From NCBI RefSeq assembly GCF_004168255.1, contig NZ_SEWG01000002.1, positions 434,001 through 498,000 of the forward strand: 64,000 nucleotides of DNA, read 5' to 3'. This DNA is from Mucilaginibacter terrigena. Lineage in GTDB: Bacteria; Bacteroidota; Bacteroidia; Sphingobacteriales; Sphingobacteriaceae. The translations under genes were made by a program, and so were the position numbers. Shown one piece after another: positions 36,580 through 45,266 of this stretch (its first letter is position 1; each line of letters starts with the position of its first letter). Below the pieces are notes generated by a model. It ran no database searches and was not told the DNA's origin. It was given only the letters and a program-made list of their open reading frames with translations.

Positions 36580-38178
36580 TTAATTGGTTTTTTTACTAAC
36601 AGTAGTGTCGGACTGATTTTGTAATAAGCAAAAGTTTGTATAAAAATTTTTGTCGGTTGCGGCAAACTGGTACGATGAGGCAAAAAAGTTCTTCCAGGAT
36701 AACGAATTGTTTTTATAGGCAATATAAAAATCGTCTTTTAAACCATTCTTTAAAATTTGCTGCGCGTTTTTAAAGTGGATAAAAAAAGCAATGTTGCTTC
36801 GCTCTGCCAGCAAATTATCAAATTTTATATACTCCTGTGTCTTGTTCAAAAACTTACGGTTAAAGTAAGTATCGTTGTAACTATCAAGCTCTTTAACGCT
36901 GTTGGCCAATATCAGGTAGTTATCAATAATGCGGAAATAAGGTTTTTTGAAGGCGCTGAACGCATCGCCCAATAAAAAGTAGGGTACCTTAGCAAAGTTG
37001 AATTGCCCCACATCGTCGGTGATCATACCGCTTATGTTGTTTATAAACGGCCTTAGCTTCGAGCCGTTCTTTACCTGTATAATAGCTATCCTTTCCTGGT
37101 AGCGGGTGGTTACAACAGCAAATTCGTTACCAAGCAGCTGGGCAAATTCGTGTTGCAGGGCAATCCCCGTTTGTGCTTTTATTTTGTCGAATAATGCGGT
37201 CTCTTCGGTAAGTAAGCCTGCGTTTTTATAAAACTCAGCAAGGTCGGCCGAAAATTGCACCGGGTTTGACACCGCCATGTTTAAAGCATAGGCCGTTGTA
37301 GAAGGGTACAAGTCCTTTAATTGGTTGGTAACCGGCTGTTGTTTTACAAAAATATTTAAATACGTACCCGGTTTGTTGGTTTGTATATTACTGTAACCGC
37401 TAAACATTACAGCATCATTCTTAAAGTTTAAGTTTAGCGCTGCCAGGGCAGGCAACAGCCTGAATGGTTTAAAGATATCGGAGTTATTGCTTTTAAACAG
37501 TTTTGAAAACAACGGCCCCAGGTGCTGGTAATTGATATACAAATTAGCCAGCGAGTTTGAGTTTTGCTGATCGGGCAATAGCATAAATGCTTGTTTATCC
37601 CTGTCGGCTTTATAGTTGGCATTTTGGGTGATCAACCCCTTTGAAAAACTCCCCGAAAATATATTTGCATCTATATTTATGATATAAAAACGCTTTTTTA
37701 ACGAATTGAAGTATATGTTGTATCCCCGCTTTTCGCCAATTTTTAGCGGAGTGATAAGCATGCCCGTTTTTTGCTGCCCGGCCAGTTTGTCAAACTCGCT
37801 AAGGTTAAAATCCTTAGCGGTAGATGCGGTTAGTAACAGATCCACATCGTTGTTTTGCGATGGATATAATGACATGAATACATTGCGGCTGTAAAAAAAC
37901 GAGTTGAGTGCAGCGTTGCCAAACAATACATTGCGTACCGTATCAAGTTCGCTCATTTTTTGCCCGCCTATAAGGTTATGCAGTAAGGTGTTGCCGGCGT
38001 ATATATCGTAAAAGCTTTTCTCGTTGGTAAATTCAAACACAATAGCTGCATTATCCGGGATGGTATGCATAATATTACCGGCATACATACCCGATGTGTT
38101 TAAGTTTCTGAAATACTTAACGGTTATATATGCCGTTGCGGCAAGTAAAATTAAGGTAATAATTATTAATCGTCTCAT
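36580..38178 (-). CDS. membrane-anchored protein of unknown function
   Basis: A 532-residue protein with one N-terminal membrane helix (LIIITLILLAATAYITVKYF) and a large, probably periplasmic, body without cysteines. The body (IPDNAAIVFEFTNEKSFYDIY..., PYFRIIDNYLILANSVKEL) recalls DUF3352-type proteins, but I am not sure of the match. It lies upstream of the DUF5723-like gene in the same direction with about a 115-bp gap and could form an envelope pair with it. Codon use is A/T-richer than the housekeeping genes around it. Confidence 0.7.
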   Translation of the reverse strand: MRRLIIITLILLAATAYITVKYFRNLNTSGMYAGNIMHTIPDNAAIVFEFTNEKSFYDIYAGNTLLHNLIGGQKMSELDTVRNVLFGNAALNSFFYSRNVFMSLYPSQNNDVDLLLTASTAKDFNLSEFDKLAGQQKTGMLITPLKIGEKRGYNIYFNSLKKRFYIINIDANIFSGSFSKGLITQNANYKADRDKQAFMLLPDQQNSNSLANLYINYQHLGPLFSKLFKSNNSDIFKPFRLLPALAALNLNFKNDAVMFSGYSNIQTNKPGTYLNIFVKQQPVTNQLKDLYPSTTAYALNMAVSNPVQFSADLAEFYKNAGLLTEETALFDKIKAQTGIALQHEFAQLLGNEFAVVTTRYQERIAIIQVKNGSKLRPFINNISGMITDDVGQFNFAKVPYFLLGDAFSAFKKPYFRIIDNYLILANSVKELDSYNDTYFNRKFLNKTQEYIKFDNLLAERSNIAFFIHFKNAQQILKNGLKDDFYIAYKNNSLSWKNFFASSYQFAATDKNFYTNFCLLQNQSDTTVSKKTN

Positions 38179-38222
38179 TCCCTGTTTACGTGTGCAATTT
38201 AGGAGTATTTATTGATTTAGTG

Positions 38223-38238
38223 TCCCGATAGCTATCGG
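38223..38238. repeat. CCCGATAGCTATCGGG palindrome
   Basis: A perfect 16-bp palindrome in the gap before the heptamer array. Related pieces occur at about 9113 (CCGATAGCTATCGG) and 57237, so it is a small dispersed intergenic motif. Confidence 0.7.
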
Positions 38239-38282
38239 GATATTGAATTAGTGATTTGAGTCTCAGAAAATCGCGCAGCGAT

Positions 38283-38359
38283 TTTCACCTTTCACCTTTC
38301 ACCTTTCACCTTTCACCTTTCACCTTTCACCTTTCACCTTTCACCTTTCACCTTTCACC
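38283..38359 (+). repeat. heptamer tandem array (TTTCACC)x11
   Basis: Eleven exact copies of TTTCACC run for 77 bp and end 32 bp before the DUF423 start codon. There are no spacers, so it is not a CRISPR. Exact copies imply recent slippage; the array sits in the promoter position of the DUF423-priA pair. Confidence 0.95.
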
Positions 38360-38391
38360 CTAATTTGGTTAACTTAGCCTTTTATATCTGC

Positions 38392-38778
38392 ATGAACAAA
38401 CAAATAATAATTACAGCATCGCTATTGGGTGCGCTGGCCGTTATTGCCGGCGCTTTTGGTGCACATGCCTTTAAGGCCTCGTTATCACCCCGCCAGCTCG
38501 AAGTTTGGCAAACCGCAGTGCAATACCAGTTTTACCACGTTTTTGCTTTGCTGTTCCTGTCTACATTTACCCGCTTTAAAAATAAGGTTATTGTAAGCAC
38601 TTATTACCTGTTCACCTTTGGTATACTGTTGTTTTCGGGCTCCCTTTATTTATTAGCCTGCCGCGATCTGATCGGTATGCCCGGTTTAGCTGTTTTAGGC
38701 CCAATTACACCTATTGGCGGCTTGCTGTTTATCATAGGATGGGTATTTTTAGCTTTCGCTGCTTTCCGAAACAAATAA
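38392..38778 (+). CDS. DUF423 family membrane protein
   Basis: Small inner-membrane protein of 128 residues with four hydrophobic segments. The pattern GAFGAHAFKASLSPRQLEVWQTAVQYQFYHVFALL and GSLYLL...GPITPIGGLLFIIGW is diagnostic of DUF423 (YgdD-like). The start at 38392 is the family start; the longer frame would run into the promoter. Function unknown. It precedes priA by 4 bp and probably shares its transcript. Confidence 0.92.
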   Translation: MNKQIIITASLLGALAVIAGAFGAHAFKASLSPRQLEVWQTAVQYQFYHVFALLFLSTFTRFKNKVIVSTYYLFTFGILLFSGSLYLLACRDLIGMPGLAVLGPITPIGGLLFIIGWVFLAFAAFRNK

Positions 38779-38782
38779 GCTG

Positions 38783-41272
38783 ATGTTAGAATTTGCCGAT
38801 GGTTTACAAGCTACCCGTAAAACACTTTTTGTTGAAGTGATATTACCCTTAGCTATAAGCCGCAATTATACTTATCGTGTACCTTTTGAATTGAACAATG
38901 CCATAAGCATTGGTAAAAGGGTGGTGGTGCAATTTGGCAAAAGCAAACTATACACAGCTGTTGTAGCCAATATAACGGAGCACGCGCCCGAAAAGTACGA
39001 GGCAAAGTACATTATAGATATATTGGATGAGCAGCCCGTGGTTACCGGGCAACAGCTGCAATTTTGGCAATGGTTATCTGAGTATTACATGTGTAACGAG
39101 GGCGAGGTGATGAACGCCGCGCTGCCATCGGCCTTAAAACTGGCCAGTGAAACCAAAGTAATGCTAAACAAAGACTTTGAGTACGATAAGGCATTGTTAC
39201 ATGATAAGGAATACCTGATCACCGAGGCGCTTGATATCCAGCCCGAATTGACCATTAGTGACATTGCCAAACTGTTAGGCCAAAAAACAGTAATGCCGAT
39301 CTTAAAATCGCTGTTCGAGAAAAATATCATCACCATATCCGAAGAAGTTAGCGAGCGGTACAAGCCGCGCAAGCGTACTTATCTTACCCTAAACCCGGCT
39401 TATCATAACCAGGAGAACCTGCGCGAACTGTTTATCATCCTTGAAAAACGGGCACCCAAACAAGCCGACGCGGTTCTGGCCTTTATTAAATTATCGCGCC
39501 AGCAAAAAGCGGTTTCAAAAAACGAACTGATAGAAGAAAGCGGCAGCGGCGAATCCAGTATAAAATCGCTGATTGAAAAGGAAGTTTTTATTGCCGAGGA
39601 CAGGAACGTTAGCCGCCTGGGGTATGATGAGGATGAAGACCAGCTAAGTAATTTTGTACTAAGCCCGGCTCAGGAAACTGCGCTTGCAGATGCAAAAGAA
39701 CAGTTTTTAGAAAAGGACGTAGTGCTGCTGCATGGGGTAACCTCATCCGGCAAAACGCAGATCTACATTAAACTGATAGAGGATATGATAGCCACCGGCA
39801 GGCAGGTGCTTTACCTGTTGCCCGAGATAGCACTTACCACGCATATCATCGAGCGCCTGCGTGTTTACTTTGGCGGGATGATAGGGGTTTACCATTCCCG
39901 CTTTAATGATAACGAACGGGTAGAGGTTTGGCAAAAGGTTCTTAACAACGAATACAAGGTGGTATTGGGGGCCCGCTCGTCGGTATTTTTACCCTTCAGC
40001 GACCTGGGGCTTATTATTGTTGATGAAGAGCACGAAACATCGTACAAGCAATTTGACCCGGCCCCGCGCTATAACGCCCGCGACGCGGCTATTTACCTTG
40101 CCAATATGTACAAGGGTAAGGTGCTGCTGGGTTCGGCTACGCCATCGTTCGAGACCTATTACAACGCACGTGTGCATAAATATGGTTTGGTAGAACTGAC
40201 CGAGCGCTACGGAGGCGTGCAGCTGCCCCTTATAGAAGTGGTAAGCATTTCAGAAGAAACCAAGCGTAAAACCATGCAATCGCATTTTAGCAGCGTGCTG
40301 ATGCAGGACATACAGCTTGCGCTGGATAATAAGGAACAAGTGATACTGTTCCAAAACCGCCGTGGTTACGCCCCTGTGCTGATGTGCAGGGTTTGCGCCT
40401 ATACGCCAAAATGCATCAATTGCGATGTGAGTTTAACTTACCATAAACATACCCATAAACTGCATTGCCATTATTGTGGGTATAAGGAAGATTCGCCCAC
40501 TATTTGCCCGGCTTGCGGCTCTACACACTTAGAATATAAGGGCTTTGGTACCGAAAAGGTAGAGGATGAGCTATCCGTATTGATGCCTAACGTTCGCCTG
40601 GCGCGTATGGACCTGGATACCACCCGATCGCGTAATTCGCTGCAGACCATCCTGAACAACCTGGAAGAAAAGAAGATAGATGTACTGGTAGGCACCCAAA
40701 TGGTAGCCAAAGGGCTGGATTTTGCAGACGTAACCGTTATCGGCATCATCAACGCCGACAGTCTGTTAAAATACCCCGATTACCGCGCCAACGAACGCAG
40801 TTACCAGATGCTTGCCCAGGTAAGCGGCAGGGCAGGGCGCAGGGACAAGCAGGGCAAGGTGGTGATACAAACCTATGACCCCAACCACCGGGTAATAAAG
40901 CAGGTAATAGCTAACGATTACAACGACCTGTACTTTACCGAAATGGAGGAACGTAAGAGTTTTAAGTACCCGCCGTACTTCCGTATCATCAGCATGGATC
41001 TTAAGCATAAAAACCCCGAGATCCTTTATAACCAGGCCGAGTACTTAGCCACCGAGCTGCGCAGGCATTTCGGCGACCGCGTTATAGGCCCCGAGGCCCC
41101 GCTGATAAACCGCATCCGCAACTACTACATCAAATCTATCATGCTGAAGTTTGAGCGCGATACCATTTCGATAGTAAAGGCAAAGGCCATTATCCGGGAT
41201 GTTATTATCCAGTTTCAAACCACCAAACTAAGCAAAGGCAGCATTATACAGCCCGATGTAGACCCCTATTAA
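38783..41272 (+). CDS. priA: primosomal protein N' (PriA replication restart helicase)
   Basis: PriA of 829 residues, the 3'-5' helicase that reloads the replisome at stalled forks. The N-terminal fork-binding domain is followed by Walker A (GVTSSGKTQIY), the DEEH box (VDEEHETSYKQ), the zinc-binding insert (CRVCAYTPKCINC, then CHYCG and CPAC, eight cysteines), and helicase motifs V-VI (GTQMVAKGLDF; QVSGRAGR). Complete and standard. Confidence 0.97.
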   Translation: MLEFADGLQATRKTLFVEVILPLAISRNYTYRVPFELNNAISIGKRVVVQFGKSKLYTAVVANITEHAPEKYEAKYIIDILDEQPVVTGQQLQFWQWLSEYYMCNEGEVMNAALPSALKLASETKVMLNKDFEYDKALLHDKEYLITEALDIQPELTISDIAKLLGQKTVMPILKSLFEKNIITISEEVSERYKPRKRTYLTLNPAYHNQENLRELFIILEKRAPKQADAVLAFIKLSRQQKAVSKNELIEESGSGESSIKSLIEKEVFIAEDRNVSRLGYDEDEDQLSNFVLSPAQETALADAKEQFLEKDVVLLHGVTSSGKTQIYIKLIEDMIATGRQVLYLLPEIALTTHIIERLRVYFGGMIGVYHSRFNDNERVEVWQKVLNNEYKVVLGARSSVFLPFSDLGLIIVDEEHETSYKQFDPAPRYNARDAAIYLANMYKGKVLLGSATPSFETYYNARVHKYGLVELTERYGGVQLPLIEVVSISEETKRKTMQSHFSSVLMQDIQLALDNKEQVILFQNRRGYAPVLMCRVCAYTPKCINCDVSLTYHKHTHKLHCHYCGYKEDSPTICPACGSTHLEYKGFGTEKVEDELSVLMPNVRLARMDLDTTRSRNSLQTILNNLEEKKIDVLVGTQMVAKGLDFADVTVIGIINADSLLKYPDYRANERSYQMLAQVSGRAGRRDKQGKVVIQTYDPNHRVIKQVIANDYNDLYFTEMEERKSFKYPPYFRIISMDLKHKNPEILYNQAEYLATELRRHFGDRVIGPEAPLINRIRNYYIKSIMLKFERDTISIVKAKAIIRDVIIQFQTTKLSKGSIIQPDVDPY

Positions 41273-41871
41273 GCCATTATTAACAATTATTTAAAATTTT
41301 GGGGGTAATATGCATTTAAGTATTGTTTATTATAAATGATATATATGAAATATATTATTTATTGAACAACATTCCGTAATTAAAAGTTTACAAATTATCA
41401 TTAGTCGTAAGTGTTTTATTAGCGCAGCATTACGGCATACCCACTATTGGGTATTTTTCTCCGTTGCCTGCAATCCCTATTGTTCTGAGCACTAAATAAT
41501 TTTATATTTATCACAGCTTAATCCCTTAAATATGAAACTATTGTCACATTTTACCCCCCTCTCGGCCCGGCCCCCCGGCAGTATCCCGCCGGCTAACAAA
41601 ATTACAATGCAGCAAATTACTGGTCTTTATTGAAAAAATACCAGCAGCCATTATTAACTAAAGCGGCAACTTATATCATACATGTTTATAAACAAATATT
41701 GTTTGTATAATAATATTATACATGGGTTAAAACACCCATAATTAACGTGATTATAACTTATATGGTAAAAATTAATTGAGCCTAATTTTAAGCTGATAAT
41801 TAACCGGTAACCAAACAACTTATACGGGTTAAATAAAGCTGAATATTGATACTAAACACACTCACAACATT
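41273..41871. other. 599-bp intergenic region before the exported five-gene cluster
   Basis: No gene is supported. It is AT-rich except for a G/C island at about 41551-41600. It contains a dyad ATACCCA-N4-TGGGTAT (41437-41454) followed by a T-run, a TTATAAACAAATATTGTTTG palindrome-like stretch near 41687-41708, and ATGGGT/ACCCAT arms near 41722-41739. The length and symmetric sites suggest a regulated promoter for the downstream operon; a small RNA cannot be excluded. Confidence 0.55.
41437..41454. promoter_or_regulatory. NarL-like 7-2-7 dyad
   Basis: Inside ATACCCACTATTGGGTAT, TACCCAC-TA-TTGGGTA has the heptamer-2-heptamer arrangement used by NarL/LuxR-type response regulators. It lies about 420 bp before the five-gene cluster and 165 bp after priA. 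The following TTTTT also allows a weak terminator for priA. Confidence 0.35.
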
Positions 41872-43236
41872 ATGAAACAAACACACAAACTTACAATTGC
41901 ACTAAACTTGTTTTTAGGGTTAAGTTTTGCTGCAAATGCACAAACTTCTGCGCCTGCAACCCAGTCGACCGAATTAAAGTACCGCCGTAGCTCGCTGCAC
42001 CTTATTTTGCTGGAATCGGAAGACTTCCCACGAAAAGATGTGGTAATAAAAGCTTATCACGAGGCGCCATTCCCCGATAAATATAATAACCATGCTATAC
42101 CCGTAACCGGTGTAGACCCATCGGGCTACGCGCTTAGCGAATCGGAAAAAGTAACTGCCGGTACCCGGAAAACCGGTATGGCTGCTTTTGGCGCAAATAT
42201 GCTATCAACCGCAACAGCCGGAATTGTTGATAAGGATGCTGCCGATATGCCTACTATAACCAATAAAATTGTTAAGGACAAAAAAATAGCCAACCTGTTG
42301 GTTGCCAAATGGTTTAACCGCCAGCCCGATGGCTCGTTTGATATGAAACTGGTTGGCGAACGCGGCTCATACGATGCTACCGAAATGCAGGCTAATATTG
42401 CCAAAGGCAGTGCAAGGGGCACAGCCTCGTTATCTGACGCGGGCGAAGAGCTCATCGGTAATACGTTTGTGGTGTTAACCAAGCTGAAATTTGTTAGTAA
42501 CGAGCCTATAGCCGCCGCTATACGCGAAGTAGCTAAGCTAAAAGCCAACAGCCTGCCTGCCATGTTCCAGCCCGCAGCGCTTAAATTGCTTGATATTGCT
42601 TACAACAAAGCAAAAGAGGGGTACTCTGTCTGGACCACTTCGTACCTGTACCGCCTTAAATGGAACGACTCTACCGCTGCTGTTTTCTATAACGACCTGT
42701 GGATGGAAAAAGGTAATATAGATGCTAAAAGGAAAGAAGCGTTTGATAAAACCGATTTGTTCCAGATGGAATATATTGGCAGCGAAAAATCAAGCAGCCT
42801 GGTTACTTTCTCGTTAAAACAAACCCGCACCGAAGACCAGATAGTTGAGCTGGCCACTGTCCGTAACGTGGAACACGTTTTTGCCAAGCTTCAAAAAACT
42901 TATGAAGTATTTAAACCAAAAACCCCGATATACTCGGGCGAGCCTGTTACCGCCAAGATCGGTATGAAGGAAGGCCTGGAAGGCGGCGAAAAATTTGAAG
43001 TGCTTGAGCAAACCATCGACCCTAAAACCGGCCTTACAACCTATGTAAAAAAAGGTACTGTTACGGTAGATAAGAAAAAGATCTGGGATAACCGCTTTAA
43101 CGCCGGCGAGGAAGTATCTGAAAGTGATAACAAAGACAAAGAGAAAAAAGATAAAGATCAGCCCGAGCTTGACAGGACCTACTTTAAAGGAGGCGGTAAG
43201 TTTTATGCCGGTATGCTTTTACGACAGATAAAATAA
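41872..43236 (+). CDS. exported protein of unknown function (cluster gene 1)
   Basis: A 454-residue protein with a signal peptide (ends ANAQT). After cleavage it opens with STELKYRRSSLHLILLESEDFPRK, a pattern I cannot place in a named family. The middle is mixed alpha/beta (VWTTSYLYRLKWNDSTAAVFYNDLW); the end is a lysine/acid-rich low-complexity stretch (about 425-440) and a final GGKFYAGMLLRQIK. No membrane helix follows the signal peptide. It is the first of five same-strand genes for exported proteins with gaps of 10-20 bp and a 599-bp upstream region. Confidence 0.8.
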   Translation: MKQTHKLTIALNLFLGLSFAANAQTSAPATQSTELKYRRSSLHLILLESEDFPRKDVVIKAYHEAPFPDKYNNHAIPVTGVDPSGYALSESEKVTAGTRKTGMAAFGANMLSTATAGIVDKDAADMPTITNKIVKDKKIANLLVAKWFNRQPDGSFDMKLVGERGSYDATEMQANIAKGSARGTASLSDAGEELIGNTFVVLTKLKFVSNEPIAAAIREVAKLKANSLPAMFQPAALKLLDIAYNKAKEGYSVWTTSYLYRLKWNDSTAAVFYNDLWMEKGNIDAKRKEAFDKTDLFQMEYIGSEKSSSLVTFSLKQTRTEDQIVELATVRNVEHVFAKLQKTYEVFKPKTPIYSGEPVTAKIGMKEGLEGGEKFEVLEQTIDPKTGLTTYVKKGTVTVDKKKIWDNRFNAGEEVSESDNKDKEKKDKDQPELDRTYFKGGGKFYAGMLLRQIK

Positions 43237-43255
43237 ACACAAAACCATATATAAA

Positions 43256-43777
43256 ATGAAAAAACATAGTACAATCCGGATAATGCTAATGCTGCTGATA
43301 ACCGGCTTTTCGACCGCCGTTTATGCGCAGAAAGACAAAAAGGCAAATGCCGATACCGAAGCCTGGCGCTACGAACTGGAAGTAGCCGGTACCGGCGTGC
43401 AGGGCACCTACCTGTTAAAAGTATGGTCGTACTCAAAAAAGCCTAATGTGGCAATTGAGCAAGCCAAAAAAAACGCGGTGCATGGTATTATTTTTAAAGG
43501 CTTTGCCGGCGACCAGGGCATTCTTGGTAAGCCGCCGCTAACCACTAACTCCAATTTGGAACAGGAGAAAGACGAATGGTTCAAAGCGTTTTTTGCTGAT
43601 GGCGGCAAGTATCAAAAGTTTGTTTCGCTTGCAAGCGACGGGGCCGTGGCTGCCGAAGACCGGATGAAAGTTGGCAAACAATACAAAATTGGCGTGCTGG
43701 TATCGGTAAACGTAGCCCTGCTGCGTAAGGATCTGGAAGACGCGGGCATTATTAAATCATTAAACGCAGGGTTTTAA
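43256..43777 (+). CDS. exported protein, LPP20/FlgT-like pattern (cluster gene 2)
   Basis: A 173-residue protein with a signal peptide (ends VYAQK). The mature part reads WRYELEVAGTGVQGTYLLKVW, then AIEQAKKNAVHGIIFKGF, WFKAFFADGGKYQKF and a strand-helix ending GVLVSVNVALLRKDLEDAGII. The same order of blocks occurs in the next gene, so the two are distant paralogues. A helix of the A-x2-AKKNAV type after a beta strand recalls small envelope domains of the LPP20/FlgT group, but this is a resemblance only. Confidence 0.75.
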   Translation: MKKHSTIRIMLMLLITGFSTAVYAQKDKKANADTEAWRYELEVAGTGVQGTYLLKVWSYSKKPNVAIEQAKKNAVHGIIFKGFAGDQGILGKPPLTTNSNLEQEKDEWFKAFFADGGKYQKFVSLASDGAVAAEDRMKVGKQYKIGVLVSVNVALLRKDLEDAGIIKSLNAGF

Positions 43778-43789
43778 AGATCAATTATC

Positions 43790-44272
43790 ATGAAGAAAAA
43801 ATTATTGTATTTAAGCTTTGCAGGTTTGCTGGTATTTACAGGCTGCGCCGAGCAGAAACAGCTAAACAGCAGTTACACCTATAAAACGGAATGCCTTGGC
43901 GTGGAGTTTGACGGGGCGCAAAACGTAATGGCTTTCTCTGATAAGCGTAATAAGGAAGATGCCATTGAGGATGCTAAAAGGGCCGCTTTACGCGATGTTT
44001 TATTTAACGGCATAACCGATGGCAAGCCCGATTGCGATGTAAAACCAATATTGAATGAAGCCAATGCCTATGCCAATCACCAGGATTATTTCATCCGGTT
44101 TTTCGCAAACGATTACAGGCCGTTCGCCACTTTTAAGGAAGAACGCCCCGGCCAGAAAGCAAAAAACCAGAAGGTGAAAAACGTTGCGCAAAGCACCGGG
44201 TATGTTATCAGCATAAGCCGCCCGGCTTTGAAACAAAAAATGATCTCTGACGGCATCTTAAAAAGTAATTAA
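43790..44272 (+). CDS. lipoprotein paralogue of gene 2 (cluster gene 3)
   Basis: A 160-residue lipoprotein (lipobox FTGC, Cys19). Its blocks AIEDAKRAALRDVLFNGI, YFIRFFANDYRPFATF and GYVISISRPALKQKMISDGIL align in order with those of the previous gene, showing an old duplication in which one copy gained a lipid anchor. It probably sits on the periplasmic face of a membrane and may recruit the soluble partners of the cluster. Confidence 0.78.
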   Translation: MKKKLLYLSFAGLLVFTGCAEQKQLNSSYTYKTECLGVEFDGAQNVMAFSDKRNKEDAIEDAKRAALRDVLFNGITDGKPDCDVKPILNEANAYANHQDYFIRFFANDYRPFATFKEERPGQKAKNQKVKNVAQSTGYVISISRPALKQKMISDGILKSN

Positions 44273-44290
44273 AACACACAACCCTAATAA

Positions 44291-45250
44291 ATGAAACGAC
44301 AGATAATTAAAATAGCCCTTTTATCGATAATGATATTGGGCGCGGCTACCTCCGGGTTTTCGCAGGCTAAAAAGCCAACGCTGATGGTAGTGCCAAGCGA
44401 TGTTTGGTGTAATACCAACGGCTATATGCAGGTGTATGACGACCAGGGCACCAAGGTGAAGATCCCTGACTATAAGAGGGCTTTCCAGGAAAGTAATGAC
44501 CTGCTTGCTGTAATAAGTAAAATAAACGGCATGATGGCCGAGCGCGGTTTCACGGTAAAAAACATGGAATCGGTTGTTAAAACACTGGAGTCTGAACGTG
44601 CGGAGGATGCCGTGCTAACCTCAAAAAGCGGCGCGGGCGTATCCGAAAGCCCGATGGATAAATTGAAGAAAGTAGCCAAAGCGGATATCATTATCCAGCT
44701 TACCTGGGATGTGTTAAAAACAGGCCCTAAAAAATCGGTGCGGTTTACCCTGCAGGGGCTTGATGCATATACTGATAAAGAGGTTGCCACCGCCGGCGGT
44801 ACGGGTAACCCGTCTTTTTCGGCAGAGACAGCCGTTTTATTAGAAGAAGCCGTTGCCGATAAAATTGACAATTTTAACGCAGGACTGCAAAGGCATTTCG
44901 ACGACCTGTTTGCCAATGGCCGCGAGATCATTATCCGCATCAAAAAATTCGATTCGTGGAAGAACGACCTGGAAACCGAGTACGGCGGTAAGGAGCTGAA
45001 TGTTATTATTGAAGACTGGGTGAGGGCCAATACCGTTAAAAACCGTTTCAGCAACAGCGACGCGACAGAAAATATGATGCTGTTTGAGCAGGTGCGTATC
45101 CCATTGTACGATGCAAACGGCAACGCCATTGATGCCCGTGGGTTTACCCGTGGCCTGCAAAAAATGCTTGCCGCAGCGCCATATTCAATTGTAAACAAAT
45201 TAACCGCGAAAGGCCTTGGCCAGGCGGTTATAGTACTTGGTGAAAAATAA
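44291..45250 (+). CDS. DUF6175-like exported protein (cluster gene 4)
   Basis: A 319-residue protein with a signal peptide (ends SGFSQ). PTLMVVPSDVWCNTNGYMQ, KIPDYKRAFQESNDLLAVISKINGMMAERGF and ADIIIQLTWDV...GPKKSVRFTLQGLDAYTDKEVA match a Bacteroidota family I remember as DUF6175. The strand-helix order, in which an N-terminal helix sets the search for a minimum and a second half reports a value to a nucleoid of strands, is like CsgG/TolB-N type envelope domains. The end overlaps the upstream part of the next gene's frame but not its real start. Confidence 0.75.
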   Translation: MKRQIIKIALLSIMILGAATSGFSQAKKPTLMVVPSDVWCNTNGYMQVYDDQGTKVKIPDYKRAFQESNDLLAVISKINGMMAERGFTVKNMESVVKTLESERAEDAVLTSKSGAGVSESPMDKLKKVAKADIIIQLTWDVLKTGPKKSVRFTLQGLDAYTDKEVATAGGTGNPSFSAETAVLLEEAVADKIDNFNAGLQRHFDDLFANGREIIIRIKKFDSWKNDLETEYGGKELNVIIEDWVRANTVKNRFSNSDATENMMLFEQVRIPLYDANGNAIDARGFTRGLQKMLAAAPYSIVNKLTAKGLGQAVIVLGEK

Positions 45251-45266
45251 TCAAAAGCTAATTAAC

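Noticed and set aside
38283..38359. Heptamer array as a possible CRISPR
   Set aside because: Units are 7 bp and contiguous with no spacers, and no cas genes are present.
44470..45198. 242-codon open frame antisense to cluster gene 4
   Set aside because: It mirrors the codon structure of the sense gene, which has a signal peptide and fits the operon; the antisense product is Ser/Leu-rich with no domain.
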